Part shown: piece after piece, positions 34,313 to 45,170 of the stretch
Numbering within the stretch: the stretch's first letter is position 1
Layout: each line of letters starts with the position of its first letter
Source: Cunninghamia lanceolata
Lineage: Eukaryota > Streptophyta > Pinopsida > Cupressales > Cupressaceae
Assembly: GCA_027924645.1 (NCBI GenBank)
Contig: BSBN01001251.1
Location: forward strand, 1,364,001 to 1,428,000
Direction: 5' to 3'
Length of the DNA: 64,000 nucleotides
Translations under genes and position numbers: made by a program
The notes under the pieces: generated by a model
Database searches by the model: none
Seen by the model: the letters and a program-made list of their open reading frames with translations, nothing else
What the model was told of the DNA's origin: nothing

Positions 34313-35850
34313 TGTTGAGTACTAAGAGGGGTGTGAATCAGTATTCTAAAATTTAAATAATTAAACTAAATACCAACTTTAATAATCAGAATGCAAAGTA
34401 ACCATAGAAATACAAGCCACATAAACATGACACATAGACACCAGATTTTTACATCGAAAACCCAAGAAAGGGAAAAACCATGGAGAGGATTAGCTCTCAA
34501 TATATATTGCAATCTTTTACAAAAGGTGATGTTCAGGCTTGGTCACTCCACAGGCCTAGAACATGCTAGCTCACTGCCATGAAGTACAACTAGGTCTAGT
34601 AGGCTCACTACCTCAACCCTAAACCTAGGAAGATTACAATGAGGGCTATTAAACCCTAATGATTGCTTATAGCCAAGCTCACTACCAAGTACAAGTTAAA
34701 TTATATAAGAAATATGAATACTGCAACAGCATCTATCAGTACGCTAGAGTGCAGTCATTTAGCAACTAAATACTAAACTTAGAGTCTTCATCATCACTGA
34801 TCCTCTATCTTTGCTCTACTATTCTGATATTCACATTCATCACTTCCCCACAATCTTCTTCACACACACCACACACATTATCAAAATGAAATTCATCAGA
34901 TATATATATCTGCATCATGATTTAATCCATAATCAGGTCGGCATCCGAAATATGAAACGTGCATATAAAGAGTTGTACTCTGTCGGCTTAATCTTATGTT
35001 CAATCTACATTACAGACTCAAAAAAATGTGTACTGGTCCTCACATAGGTCGGTCCCAATCATATAATCACTTAGACTAATTATCCAGATGCCATAACTTC
35101 TCCGCATAAGGATCTACCATGTCTATCAGCTTGTTCCTTAAGAACTTACTTGATCAATTCATCTGTCATATCATAACTCATATTGCGGACCACATGAGAC
35201 ATAATAAATCATATCCAACAATCATTACTAGCCTCTTAACAAGCCTTTAGATCTGCGGAACCAGATAAACTTGTATGTCAAAATGTGGATCTTGGAACTG
35301 TTGCACTGTCATAGAGAAATACTGTCAAACTGGAAGCTGATATTGGAAAGCTTGTAGAATGTGAGTTGTTAAACTTCAAGGGCTATAATCCTAGACTTAG
35401 GTAGTCATTACATGTCTCTTAATTGCCTCAGAACCGTAGAACAAAATATGCACTTGCAGAGGAATGCAGACCCTTTTACTTTGCATTGTACATTGTCCCT
35501 GTCTTACTTCTGTTTATCTAGACTTAGAAATTTTCCTCAAATGACTTCCGGAGCAAGTCATGACTTGAAGACTAGAATATATCATCATCAAGTAGCTATG
35601 AGTCATCATACCTAAATTGCATTTGCCGGTCTCCATCTGCGGAGGCATACTGATCCACTTTCTGCCCCTTACTCTGAATACTATACATAGTCATTCTGGC
35701 CTTCCGGTCTTGAATACTTTTGTGCTTTGTTGCCAATCCAAGTTGGTCTTCCAGAATGATGTCTACTTGTCATACTAATGTATCCTCTTTTCCTTGTTTC
35801 CATCAATGACAACACTCAATTATTCAGCATAGCAGTGTCTCTTGCCAACA
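34313..35850 (-). repeat. 3' LTR of D1
   Basis: 1538 bases; minus-strand TATATAA at plus 34701-34707. Contains GCTCACTGCC/GGCTCACTACC motifs, the complement of the GGCAGTGAGCC motif of family A. Confidence 0.93.
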
Positions 35851-36103
35851 ATCTCCCCCTTTGGCATTGATGGCAACACTTAGTGAAAAATGTTTGACTG
35901 CCTTGACTTCTCCCCCTTTCTATATACACTCTATATTTCTTCTCCCTCTAATTTTTTTGTGCACTTTTCATTGATCATCTTCTCCCCCTTTGACATCAAT
36001 GGCAAAGGTGTAGGTTTCAGAGTCAAAAATTGTCAAAACTACAAAATTTGCTATACTCTGCCGCATATGTACATGTACAATCTTCAACTTTATTTTACAT
36101 GTG
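35851..36103 (-). promoter_or_regulatory. Polypurine tract and second tract of D1
   Basis: The minus strand reads CCAAAGGGGGAGAT directly before the LTR (35851-35864). A second copy, ATTGATGTCAAAGGGGGAGA, lies at 35981-36000, about 130 bases upstream. CCATCAATGACAA (35800-35812) pairs with TTGGCATTGATGG (35861-35873) around the junction at 12 of 13 positions. Confidence 0.8.
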
Positions 36104-39100
36104 CTAGAGGATGTTATTGAAAATGTTCTTTATTGGGGCTAGCTCACCATCCCATCTTTTCTTGGCATTATCCAAAATTTGAATATGACCACTTAGTAGA
36201 AAAACTATAGTCTATGCCTTGTGAAGATCAGAGGGTGTGTCAGATTGTAAAGCTACTTGTGCTTCAGCTGCTAGATTAAACATAGAATCTAACTTAGGAC
36301 TGATTATTCTTCTTAGCTGATACATTTTGATTTTGATTTTGTCCCTCTCACTTATTAGATTGTTCAAGTCATCAAGAAGGTTGATGACTTGACTTTCCTT
36401 GTTGCTCACAGATTCTATCACCGGATCAAATGACTTAGAAGTGTTCATCAGTTTCTACTCCAACTCCTTGATCTTTTCTTCTGTTTTCTTTGTGACTTCT
36501 AGCTAGGATAAACAAAATTTGTATATAGCACCAGCTTCTTCAGTGGCACTTTGAATTCTTTTTATTCTATTGTCTAACTGAGCTTTGTCATTAGTTATCA
36601 TTTCCTTCAACTCATTCAATCTTTTCTCATTAAACTCTTGCCTAACTTTTATATCTCCAGATTTCTCAAAGGATTTAAAATGTTTACTTATAGAGTTTAA
36701 TAGTCCTTTGAGTTGATTTTCTGATGGCAAAGAAGTATCCTTTGGTATGTTGGCATCCGCTTCTCCAAAATGCTATATGCCTCACCAATGAGCTCACTAT
36801 CCTCTATGTGAAACTTTAACATTTCCTCTCTTGCCTTTGCCTATGCAATTGATGCCAATCTAAATTTTTGCATAGGGGACATTATGTCCAAGTTTATTGG
36901 ACCATGTAGAAAATCAGGTTCATCCAAAACTTGTTTCTCTTTCTCCAACAGTTCTTTAACCGATTCTGGAGTGTCTCTTGGTGCAGTAGAGACTTCTTAT
37001 TTTAAGCTTTGCTCTGGATCATCTAGATCCATGTCCTTATTAGAGTCCTCCTTCTATTCCTATGAAGGATTTTCCTTTACATGTTCCTCCTCAATCCTCT
37101 CCTTGTCAATTTTATCTTCAGCTTGATGTTCCAAAGGGAATCTTGTTTCAGCAGGAACTTGTTTCTCCTTAGTTACTTCAACACTTTCATCTATTTCTTG
37201 GTCAAGTTTTACTTCCAGAACAGATGTATTATTTCTAGCATCTATTTCTTCATTGTCATAAATGGTTGGAAGATTGAATTCTCTTAATTTGTTCAGAGTG
37301 GCTTCTTCAGTTTCCTTGACCACTTTTTCAATTTCTCCTAACATTAGAGCATTCATTCTTTTCTTTGACCTCAATCTGTTGTGAATTGCTTTGGATATTT
37401 TTACTTTTTCCTTTGGAGTGATTTCCAGACATAGTTTTATTAAAGAGTGCTCTCTTAGTTCAACATCCTTTGCCTGGGTTGCTTCCTTTCTTGAAAACAT
37501 TATGCTTGCCAGGCTATGTGGAAGATCATCAATTATTTCAATTAGGGCCCTATTGTAGATGTTTAGATACTCTACAATAGCAGTCTTAATGATTTTCTAG
37601 TCTAGATCATTACATCCATCATATATTTGTGCAATAGGCTTTAGATTGCCATCCATTGTTATGGCTTTGAGAACATCTTCAAGACTTATGGTTTCTTCCT
37701 ATGTCAGAGGTACATCTTTCTTTTGCCACCCTTACTGAAAGGTTGCTTTTTGCTAGTTTTAGAGGCTTTTGTAACTTCAACTTTCATCTTTTTCACTTCT
37801 TCATCAAACTTTGTTTCTTCTTCATCAGCTCTTCCTATACTGGCATACATCCTTCTTCCTTTCAATTTCTATCTCTTTGTGCCTTTGTTAGTGGATTTCT
37901 TGGATGGATGCTCCACACTTGCAGATGGTGTGGGACTGGAGAATGTAGTAGAGCTTCTTTTAGACCTCTGTGTTGCTTCAGACTTTTCTTGTTTCCTTTT
38001 AGGCTCCTCCAGAGCCTTAAATGGTTCACTCTCTTTCTTCTCTTGCTTCCCTTTCTACTTGTGATTTTTCTCTTACTTCTCTGATCTATTCTTTAGAGAA
38101 ACTATATTTCAATGCAACTTCTTCTACCTCCTTCCTCACTTTCCTAGAGATTTCTGATTTCCTAAGTTCAAAATGTAATTTCACCGATAGCTCTTCATAG
38201 GTTCCAAACCTTTCTTCTCTACTGTCCTTGGGTTTACTCAACATGTGTTGAGAATAGTTATATAATATTTGTCCATCCATTTCATAACCCATTGGCATTA
38301 TCCAAACTATCCTAGGCTCAACAGTCTCCATCAAGCATTGATCTTTTATAACCATAAAACATATAGTGTCCTTATACTTTTCAACAATTTTCTCAGAAAT
38401 TCTTTCTCTTGAATGCATCATACTTTTAAAATGATTAAAGTACCCCCATAGAGCTACTTTTTGCTCATCATGACTTCCAATGCTACTTAAATGATTTCTA
38501 ATTTGGATAGCTACTAGTTTGCTAGTTAACCAAAACATATTCTTCATTTTTTGCAACTCATTCATAAAATAGAAGAATAGACAAATAATCAACATACCAA
38601 ATTTGAAGGGATAGTTTTTTCTTTCCTTGATCTTCTTTATATTCTCCAGTAGTTGGATTCTCAGCAACTCACACAAATCATAATCAGCATTCTCTTTGAC
38701 CATTTGATATGCGGTGTATATCATAGTACCAGAGACAGAGTTCTCCCGGTTTGACAAATAGATCTTGTAGCCTATGACCATAGAAGCAAATCTTAGCACA
38801 TGGTCTGTGATGTCATTTATGGTTAATGCCCTCTTATCAAATTGGGCGCTGGTAGCCTCTGTAATAGTTTGATTCTTCACAGCTTTCAGCAAGGGTACAC
38901 CTTCGGTGGAATTTAACCCTGTTACTGCCCTAATCGCTTCCTTGGTGATTGTGAAGGGTTGCCCTAACCACATGAATTCATCATGAATTCGACATAGGAT
39001 ATACCAGACCCATTCACCCTTTGTGAATGCAGGAAAATCTACATAATGGATGAATTTCTTCTCTTCTAAGACTTTTTATTCTTCCTTTAGGTCAAACTAA

Positions 39101-39317
39101 TCATTGCTTAAATGCTTCAGGTATAAATATGAGAATTTGTCACCGCCGAGCTTATCTAGGGCAACATGGATATATGCCCTAACATCTTCCACATATAGAA
39201 CTTCATATGGCATTTTCAAAAATACACCCATTGGGTCAACTTCGGTTGCTTTGAAGGGATGTTTCTTGAATTTGGGTCTTGGTCACTCAGTAACATCACA
39301 ACTTGTGGGGTTGCCAT
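36104..39317 (-). pseudogene. D1 gene 2, unknown large protein
   Basis: I do not recognise this protein. It starts at ATG 39317 (MATPQVV) and ends at a TAG at 36104-36106, with several frame changes and TAG/TAA stops. Block 1 (about 38086-39280): RPKFKKHPFKATEVDP, YVEDVRAYIHV, EWVWYILCRIHDEFMWLGQP, ITKEAIRAVTGL, ADYDLCELL, FKFGMLIICLFFYFMNEL and VWIMPMGYE. Then a Lys/Glu-rich linker, block 2 (about 37290-37500: KDVELREHSLI, KRMNALMLGE) and a coiled-coil C-terminus (about 36212-36730). Every block that lies inside the window has a counterpart in D2. The IT-x-I-x-AVTGL pattern faintly recalls plant mobile-domain or plant transposon-protein families; that is only a lead. Confidence 0.75.
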
Positions 39318-39722
39318 TGCAAAGATTCAATAAGGTTCCGACGGAAAATACCTTGTTATGCTGAATTAGGGCTTTCTTTGCCTAGATCACTCTGAGCACT
39401 TTGAATCTTTGTTGACGCTTGAAATCTTGCTTCAATCTCTCTTGGATATCTAATAGATTGAATGCAAAGTGAGTTATAATGCAAAAGAGTTTTCTTTTTA
39501 TCCTCCACACTTGACCTACTTGTCATAAATGCTCAAAAAGTTGTTTGACTTTACTCTGATAGATACAATGTACCGCACTAACTTATTTTCTTCCAGATTT
39601 TCTTTCAAAAGATTTTTCATGTCAGATTCCACCACATATCCTCATGCCAGATTCCAACACTAACTATCTGGTTGGGGGTTTTGGATTTTCAACTCTGCTC
39701 CCCCTAAGCCAGAGCTCTCAAT
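39318..39722 (-). other. D1 spacer between the two genes
   Basis: Non-coding in D1. It aligns with the D2 spacer just after gene 1 (GAGCTCTGGCT-AGGGGGAG), so a purine-rich AGGGGGAG motif is conserved here too. Confidence 0.6.
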
Positions 39723-40832
39723 TTACTTCCCAAAGGGAGTATCTACACCAGATGGTGGTGTAAATCTAACCTCTTCTTTAATTACTTCTTTCTTGATCCA
39801 TATCTTGTCCATTTCCTTCTTGGTTTCAACTAGATCAACCTTTTCTTTTCCTTTATCATTCCTTTGCTCTATTTTCTTGTTTTCAGTATGGTAGTTCCCT
39901 TTTACATTTTTGCTTTTGCAGACTCTTTCAACATGTCCATACTTGTTGCAATTGTAGCACACAACATTCCTTTGTCCTTGATTCCTTCTATTGATTGGAT
40001 TTGATCTGCATTGATTATCCATATGACCAAATCTATTGCAAGAAAAACACTTTCCACTGAATGATTGACTATTCCTTGCATTGTAAGAACCATTTCTTAC
40101 CAAATTTGTGCATTTGTTTGATTTGTGACCAATTTTCTTGCAATTGAAACATTAACCTGAAAAGGATGGAACATTTTGATATTGGTTTATTCTACTCCTG
40201 CACTGAGTAGCTTTATGACCAAACTTATTTCAATTAAAATAATGACCATTGAAAGATGGATACCTTTGAGCATTTGGTTGTCTGATCAGAGGTCTTCTAG
40301 GTCTTCTTCTTTGATTTCTGAACTGGTTTCCTCTATTTTTCTTTAACTTAGTGTTTGTTTGACCTGATTTTGAACATTATCCTTTCTCAAATCCCAAACC
40401 TTGCTTATCATCAACACTCCTTTGACTAGCAATCACCTCATCAAGCTTTGTAAAACTTAGTTTGAACTTTTCTTCATAGCTCTTGGATGCATCCAGATCA
40501 AATTTTAGAAGTAGCACTTCCTTGCCCAATTTTTCACATTCCTTTGATTTATCCTTAACAACTTGATTCAAATGCCTTTCAATTTCTTCCTTCTTTTCAA
40601 CTTCCAGTGTCAACCCATTTAGAAACTCATGTACTTCATCTAATTGATCATTTAACTCCTTGATTTTCTCTTTGAACTTCCTGACTTGCTCTCTTAGCTT
40701 TAGGATGTGTTCATCAATTTCTTGTATATTAGATTTTAGATTCCTAATTTCTGCTTCAGATTTTTCAAGATCAATAAGGACCGCTTCTAGTTCCTTGTTG
40801 CTTTCATAATTTCCAAATCTTCTTGTTGCCAT
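39723..40832 (-). pseudogene. gag: D1 gene 1: coiled coil with four CCHC knuckles (Gag-like)
   Basis: ATG at 40832 (MATRRFGNYES) opens about 150 residues of coiled coil (NLKSNIQEIDEHILKLREQV, DKSKECEKLGKEVLLLK) that ends in DEVIASQRSVDDKQGLGFEKG, a phrase familiar from copia Gag C-termini. After a TAA (40377-40379) the same frame continues with four knuckles: a decayed FN*NKFGHKATQC, CFNCKKIGHKSNKC, CFSCNRFGHMDNQC and CYNCNKYGHVERVC. A Lys/Glu-rich tail stops at 39723. The usual N-terminal copia Gag capsid block is absent. It probably binds RNA; capsid function is unproven. Confidence 0.82.
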
Positions 40833-40882
40833 GAATACACTACCCCAGATCTTCCTCAAGCTATTAGACTTCTTCCAAGGAA

Positions 40883-40900
40883 CCTTGCTCTGATACCAAT
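40883..40900 (-). promoter_or_regulatory. Primer binding site of D1
   Basis: The minus strand reads ATTGGTATCAGAGCAAGG right after the 5' LTR, the Met type as in A1. Confidence 0.9.
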
Positions 40901-42393
40901 TGTTGAATACTAAGAGGGGGTGAATCAGTATTCTAAAATTTAAACAATTAAACCAAATACCAAATTTAATAATCAGAATGCAAAGTAACCACAGAAATAC
41001 AAGCCACATAAACATGACACATAGACACCGAATTTTTACATGGAAAACCCAAGAAAAGGAAAAACCACGGAGAGGATTAGCTCTCAATATATATTGAAAT
41101 CTTTTACAAAAGGTGATGTTCAGGCTTGGTCACTCCACAAGCCTGAAACATGCTGGATCACTACCTTGAAGTACAACTAGGTCTAGCAGGATCACTACCT
41201 CAACCCTAAACCTAGAAAGATTACAGTGAGGGCTATTAAACCCTAATGATTGCTTACAGCCAGGCTCACTACCAAGTACAAGTGAAATTATATAAGAAAT
41301 ATGAATACTACAACAACATCTATCAGTATGCCAGAGTGCAGTCATTTAGCAACTGAATACTGAACCCCGAGTCTTCATCATCACTGATCCTCTACCTCTG
41401 CTCTGCTATTATGATATTTGAATTCATCACTTCCCCACAATACTTCTTCACACACAACACACACATTATCAAAATGAAATTCATCAGATATATATATCTA
41501 CATCATGATTTAATCCATAATCAAGTCAGCATCCATAATATGAAACGTGTATACAAAGAGTTGTACTCTATCAGCTTAATCTTGTGTTCAATCTGCATTG
41601 CAAACTCAAACAAACATGTACTGGTCTTCACATAGGTCAGACCCAATCATATAACCACTTATACTAATTATCCAGATGCCATAACTTCTCTGCATAAGGA
41701 TCTATCATGACTGTCGGCTTGTTCCTTAAGAACTTACTTGATCAATTCATCTGTCATATCATAACTCATATTACGGACCATAGGAGACATAATAAATCAT
41801 ATCCAACAATAATTACTGACCTCTTAACAATCCTTTAGATCCACGGAACTAGATAAACTTGTATGTCAAAATGCGGATCTAGGAACTATTGCACTGTCAC
41901 AGAGAAATACTGTCAAATTGGAAGCCGATATTGGAAAGCTTGTAGAATGTGAGATATTGAACTTAAAAGGCTATAATCCTATACTTAGGTAGTCATGACA
42001 TGTCTCTTAATTTCCTCATAACTATAGAATAAAATATGCACTTGCGGAGGAATGCAGGCCCTTTTACTTTGCACTATACACTATCCCTGTCTTACTTCTG
42101 TTTATCCAGACTTAGACATTTTCCTCAAATGACTTATGGAGGAAGTCATGACTTGAACACTAGAATATATCATCATCAAGTAGCTATGAGTCATCATACA
42201 TGAACTACATTTGCCGGTCTTCATCTACAAAGGCATACTGATCCACTTTCTACCCCATACTTTTGTGCTTTGTTGCCAATACAAGTTGGTCTTCCGAAAT
42301 GATGTCTACTTATCATACTAATGTACCCTCTTTGCCTTGTTGCCATCAATGACAACACTCAATTATTTAGCATAGCAGTGTCTCTTGCCAACA
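40901..42393 (-). repeat. 5' LTR of D1
   Basis: 1493 bases; direct copy of 34313-35850; TATATAA at plus 41288-41294. Ends at the CCCTA duplication. Confidence 0.93.
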
Positions 42394-42398
42394 CCCTA

Positions 42399-43015
42399 GA
42401 CCTTCCCTTGACACTGAGAGCATCCCCTAAACTATCAGAACTCTTCTTCCTCCATTCTTGTGATAGTAGCACTGAAACAAGAACATCCAACTTCAGATCC
42501 ATGAGGTTAGCAGTGATAGCAAGGATAAAATTCTCCCAAGACTCAGGTAAAGAACAAGGTAGTAAGATACATTTATCTTCTTCACTAACATCAACATCTA
42601 CTGAAGCAAGCTAACTCAACAACAAATTAAAAGAATTTAAATGCTCTGCAACTCAATCACCCTCTCTCATTTTCATGGGAAACAATTTTATTTTTAAATA
42701 GAGTTTATTTACCATAGTCTTGGCTTGATAGATTTCACCCAACCGATTCCACAACTTGTGTATGGTCTCTTCCTTTACGACATTCAACAGGATATAATAT
42801 GACAAACACAAACAGATGGTTCCCCATGCCTTCTTATCCAACTTTTCCCATTCATTCAGAGAGACTTCATCAGGTTTCTTCTCTTTTTGAATAGCCAACC
42901 ACTTGTTTCTTTCTTCCAACAAATCCTCCATTTTCAGCTTCCACAATTCATACCCCATTCTGTTGAATTTCTCAATGTCCAATCGAGAGGTTGATGCAAC
43001 GGTGGAGGCAACCAT
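42399..43015 (-). pseudogene. gag: C Gag, N-terminal part
   Basis: ATG at 43015 (MVASTVASTSRLDIEKFN) opens a Tnt1-like Gag: LWKLKMEDLLEERNKWLAI, KAWGTICLCLS, LWNRLGEIYQAKTMVNKLYL. TGA or TAG stops appear near 42650 (EGD*). D1 is inserted in the linker before the zinc knuckle, and the frame is continuous across the insertion. Confidence 0.88.
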
Positions 43016-43107
43016 AATATCAACACAAGATCTGCAAAACAAATGCAACCAAATCTCCCACTGCAGCTATAGCTTCAACACTACCACCCAAGAGTCAAAA
43101 CTAGCCA

Positions 43108-43120
43108 GGATCTGATACCA
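43108..43120 (-). promoter_or_regulatory. Primer binding site of C
   Basis: The minus strand reads TGGTATCAGATCC, Met type, next to the 5' LTR. Confidence 0.85.
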
Positions 43121-43122
43121 AA

Positions 43123-44053
43123 TTTTAGAAATGAAAGCAACACTACTCAATGGAAATCTAATTCAAATGTATATTTAACGATCTTTAACAGAGTATTAAA
43201 GATGGAGATTGCAACATAGAATATAAACCCACAATACAAAAATATACCAGAAGCAGAATGAAGCACACAATACAGTGTTTAACATGGAGAAAACCCTTGA
43301 GGGTAAAAAATTGACCAAGAAAAGAGGCCAAGTTTTATTATCTTCACAAAAAGAGATTACAAATACATTCACTTCCTCTGTCCTTCAACCTTCACTCCGG
43401 CAGAACTTGGGTACTTATAAACTATTATGCATCTCATCTACTATGCCATGGTTTATATAGAATTTACACAACCTTAATATGGGTGTCCACCTTGGAATCT
43501 TCACCCATGCAGTATCCAATGACTTCTTACAAGCACATAACACTTGTCAAGAGTCAACAATACAACCTTGGGCATCCATGGACAAAAATAGGCTCTTACG
43601 GGGTCATGAAAGTTGTCATACATGCATCCTACACTTGGCAAAAGATGCACATGCAAGCTTGAATGCCTAGGAGCAAAAAATAGCCACTTACAACATCTTA
43701 TGACGCATCATATGCTATCATAAATGTCATAGATTCTTTTGACAACTTACATTTATCATAGAATCTGTTACACCTTACAACATCTATGACATGTGTCATA
43801 ATACTAAAAATAGGTGATTCCTCCACATGTGCACCCCACTTTCACTAATTACCATTTACCATAGTAAATGACATCCTGTAACTACCATCGGTAACTCTAG
43901 AACTTACCAGTGCAGTAACTCCATAATTATCATGGACAATAAATAATTTTTACCACTGCCAGTAAAACTAGCACATCCCTTATGGGTAATTACAAAATAA
44001 ATGCATTAAAACAATAATGGGATTTACAAGGTTAATTGTACCTTATCCCAACA
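43123..44053 (-). repeat. 5' LTR of C
   Basis: 931 bases; direct copy of 29953-30885; TATATAAA at plus 43452-43459. Ends CCCAACA, then the TCAAA duplication. Confidence 0.93.
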
Positions 44054-44058
44054 TCAAA

Positions 44059-45170
44059 ACCCCAACAAAAGAGAGCGTCCTCAAAGAGCAAGATGTAAGG
44101 CAAGATCTCCAAGAGCCAACAAAGACAACTCTACAATTCAAGAGAGCACAAGAATTATCAATAGCTGTTCTAGAGAGAGGCACAAAAGAGATTTCACAAT
44201 ATTTATCAAAATTTACAGAAGAGAATGAGAGAGATTTCAATCTTGTTCAAAAATTAGATATGAGAGATTGACAGGGAAAATTGAGTCAACATGTAAGAGG
44301 AAGGATCCATTCAAAGCTTGAGAGGCATTACGAGAATATCTTAAACCATAGGAGATACTTTAACATGTCCCAAAATAGCTCATTGGTCATTTCACATTCA
44401 CAGGATGCTAACATGATGCGTGGACGTCTGCGCTAAGCACTAGCATCCAAGTGAATCTTCTTTAGGACTTTATGAATCACCTTCGAGCTAGGAGAATAAC
44501 AAAGCACTAAAACAAAATTTGAAGAAATTAAGAAAAAGAGATTAAGGTGAAGTCAAAATAAGACTAAAATGCATAAAAGGGGAAGCAAGCACCAAAGTGG
44601 TCACCAAATGTAGTGTGAAATTGCAAGGGTATGCAATTTTCAATGCTACATAGTATGCAGTTAATTTTAAGGTAGAAAAGGGAAAATAAAAAGGGTCTCT
44701 AGGAAATATATATGAAATGATGTACCCCCAGAGTGATATGATGTTTCTAGAAAAAGGAAACTTAGCACACCTAAAATTATGTCCAAGGGATGTAATAAGA
44801 AAAAGTAAAGGCAATGTCACATGTGCATTAGGAATATTGCAAGAAAATAGACAAAGGGATCTATATGCTTGGGGTCAACATATGCTTAGAAATAAATCAT
44901 CAATGGATAGGGACATAATTGTTGTCATCCCCTAGACATATAGAACTATGAGCACAAAGGAAGAAGATATATAGCAAATAGACAATGGAAAATAAAATTA
45001 TGGGTCAACATAAAAGGGTCCTAAATGTCCTAATACTTTGCATTGTCCCCAAAATGTAATGAAAACAAAACAGGCAACATATAGGAAGAAGGTAGATATA
45101 AAGAAGAATTTTATGAAATTTTTTTCCTCTTGTATCCAGTACCTATAAGGGTAGTATGGGTCCTCCAAGG
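44059..45170 (-). repeat. X 5' LTR, second part
   Basis: Continues X from 29952. The second half (44650-45145) is a diverged copy of 345-842. An open plus-strand stretch at 44053-44271 (TPTKESVLKEQDV and onward) is charged and unrecognised; it may be chance. A2 interrupts X at 45171. Confidence 0.45.

Larger units (their letters stand above)
34313..42393 (-). mobile_element. Non-autonomous LTR element D1 with two non-pol genes
   Basis: LTRs 34313-35850 and 40901-42393 begin (minus strand) TGTTGGCAAGAGACAC and end GTA-TCAACA-like. The Met-type primer site (40883-40900), polypurine tract (35851-35864) and perfect TSD are all present, so the internal region of 5.05 kb is complete. It contains a coiled-coil/CCHC gene and a second large gene, and no reverse transcriptase, protease, RNase H or integrase motif. 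D2 at 58639 has the same gene order. The LTR ends, primer site and polypurine tract match copia family A. Confidence 0.92.
34308..42398. repeat. Target-site duplication CCCTA of D1
   Basis: CCCTA at 34308-34312 and 42394-42398 exactly border D1. With D1 and one copy removed, the gag frame of C runs straight on from the capsid part into the zinc knuckle. Confidence 0.93.
29953..44053 (-). mobile_element. Tork/Tnt1-type copia element C, split by D1
   Basis: Direct LTRs 29953-30885 and 43123-44053 are flanked by a perfect TCAAA duplication (29948-29952, 44054-44058). Minus-strand gag-pol lies between, with an 8.1-kb insertion (D1) in gag. Without D1 the element is about 6.0 kb, normal for copia. 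RT, integrase and RNase H motifs match the Tork/Tnt1 lineage. Defective by stops and active-site changes. Confidence 0.95.

Noticed and set aside
34811..35047. Plus-strand open frame (IIKMKFIRYIYLHHDLIHNQ) with a similar copy at 41411-41635
   Set aside because: Both lie in the two LTRs of D1, so similarity is expected from the LTR copies; it is antisense to the element and has no family resemblance.
44017..44271. Charged plus-strand open frame (TPTKESVLKEQDV, ERGTKEISQYLSKFTEENER)
   Set aside because: It begins inside the C LTR, lies in a presumed LTR of X, and has no recognised motif; kept only as a note.
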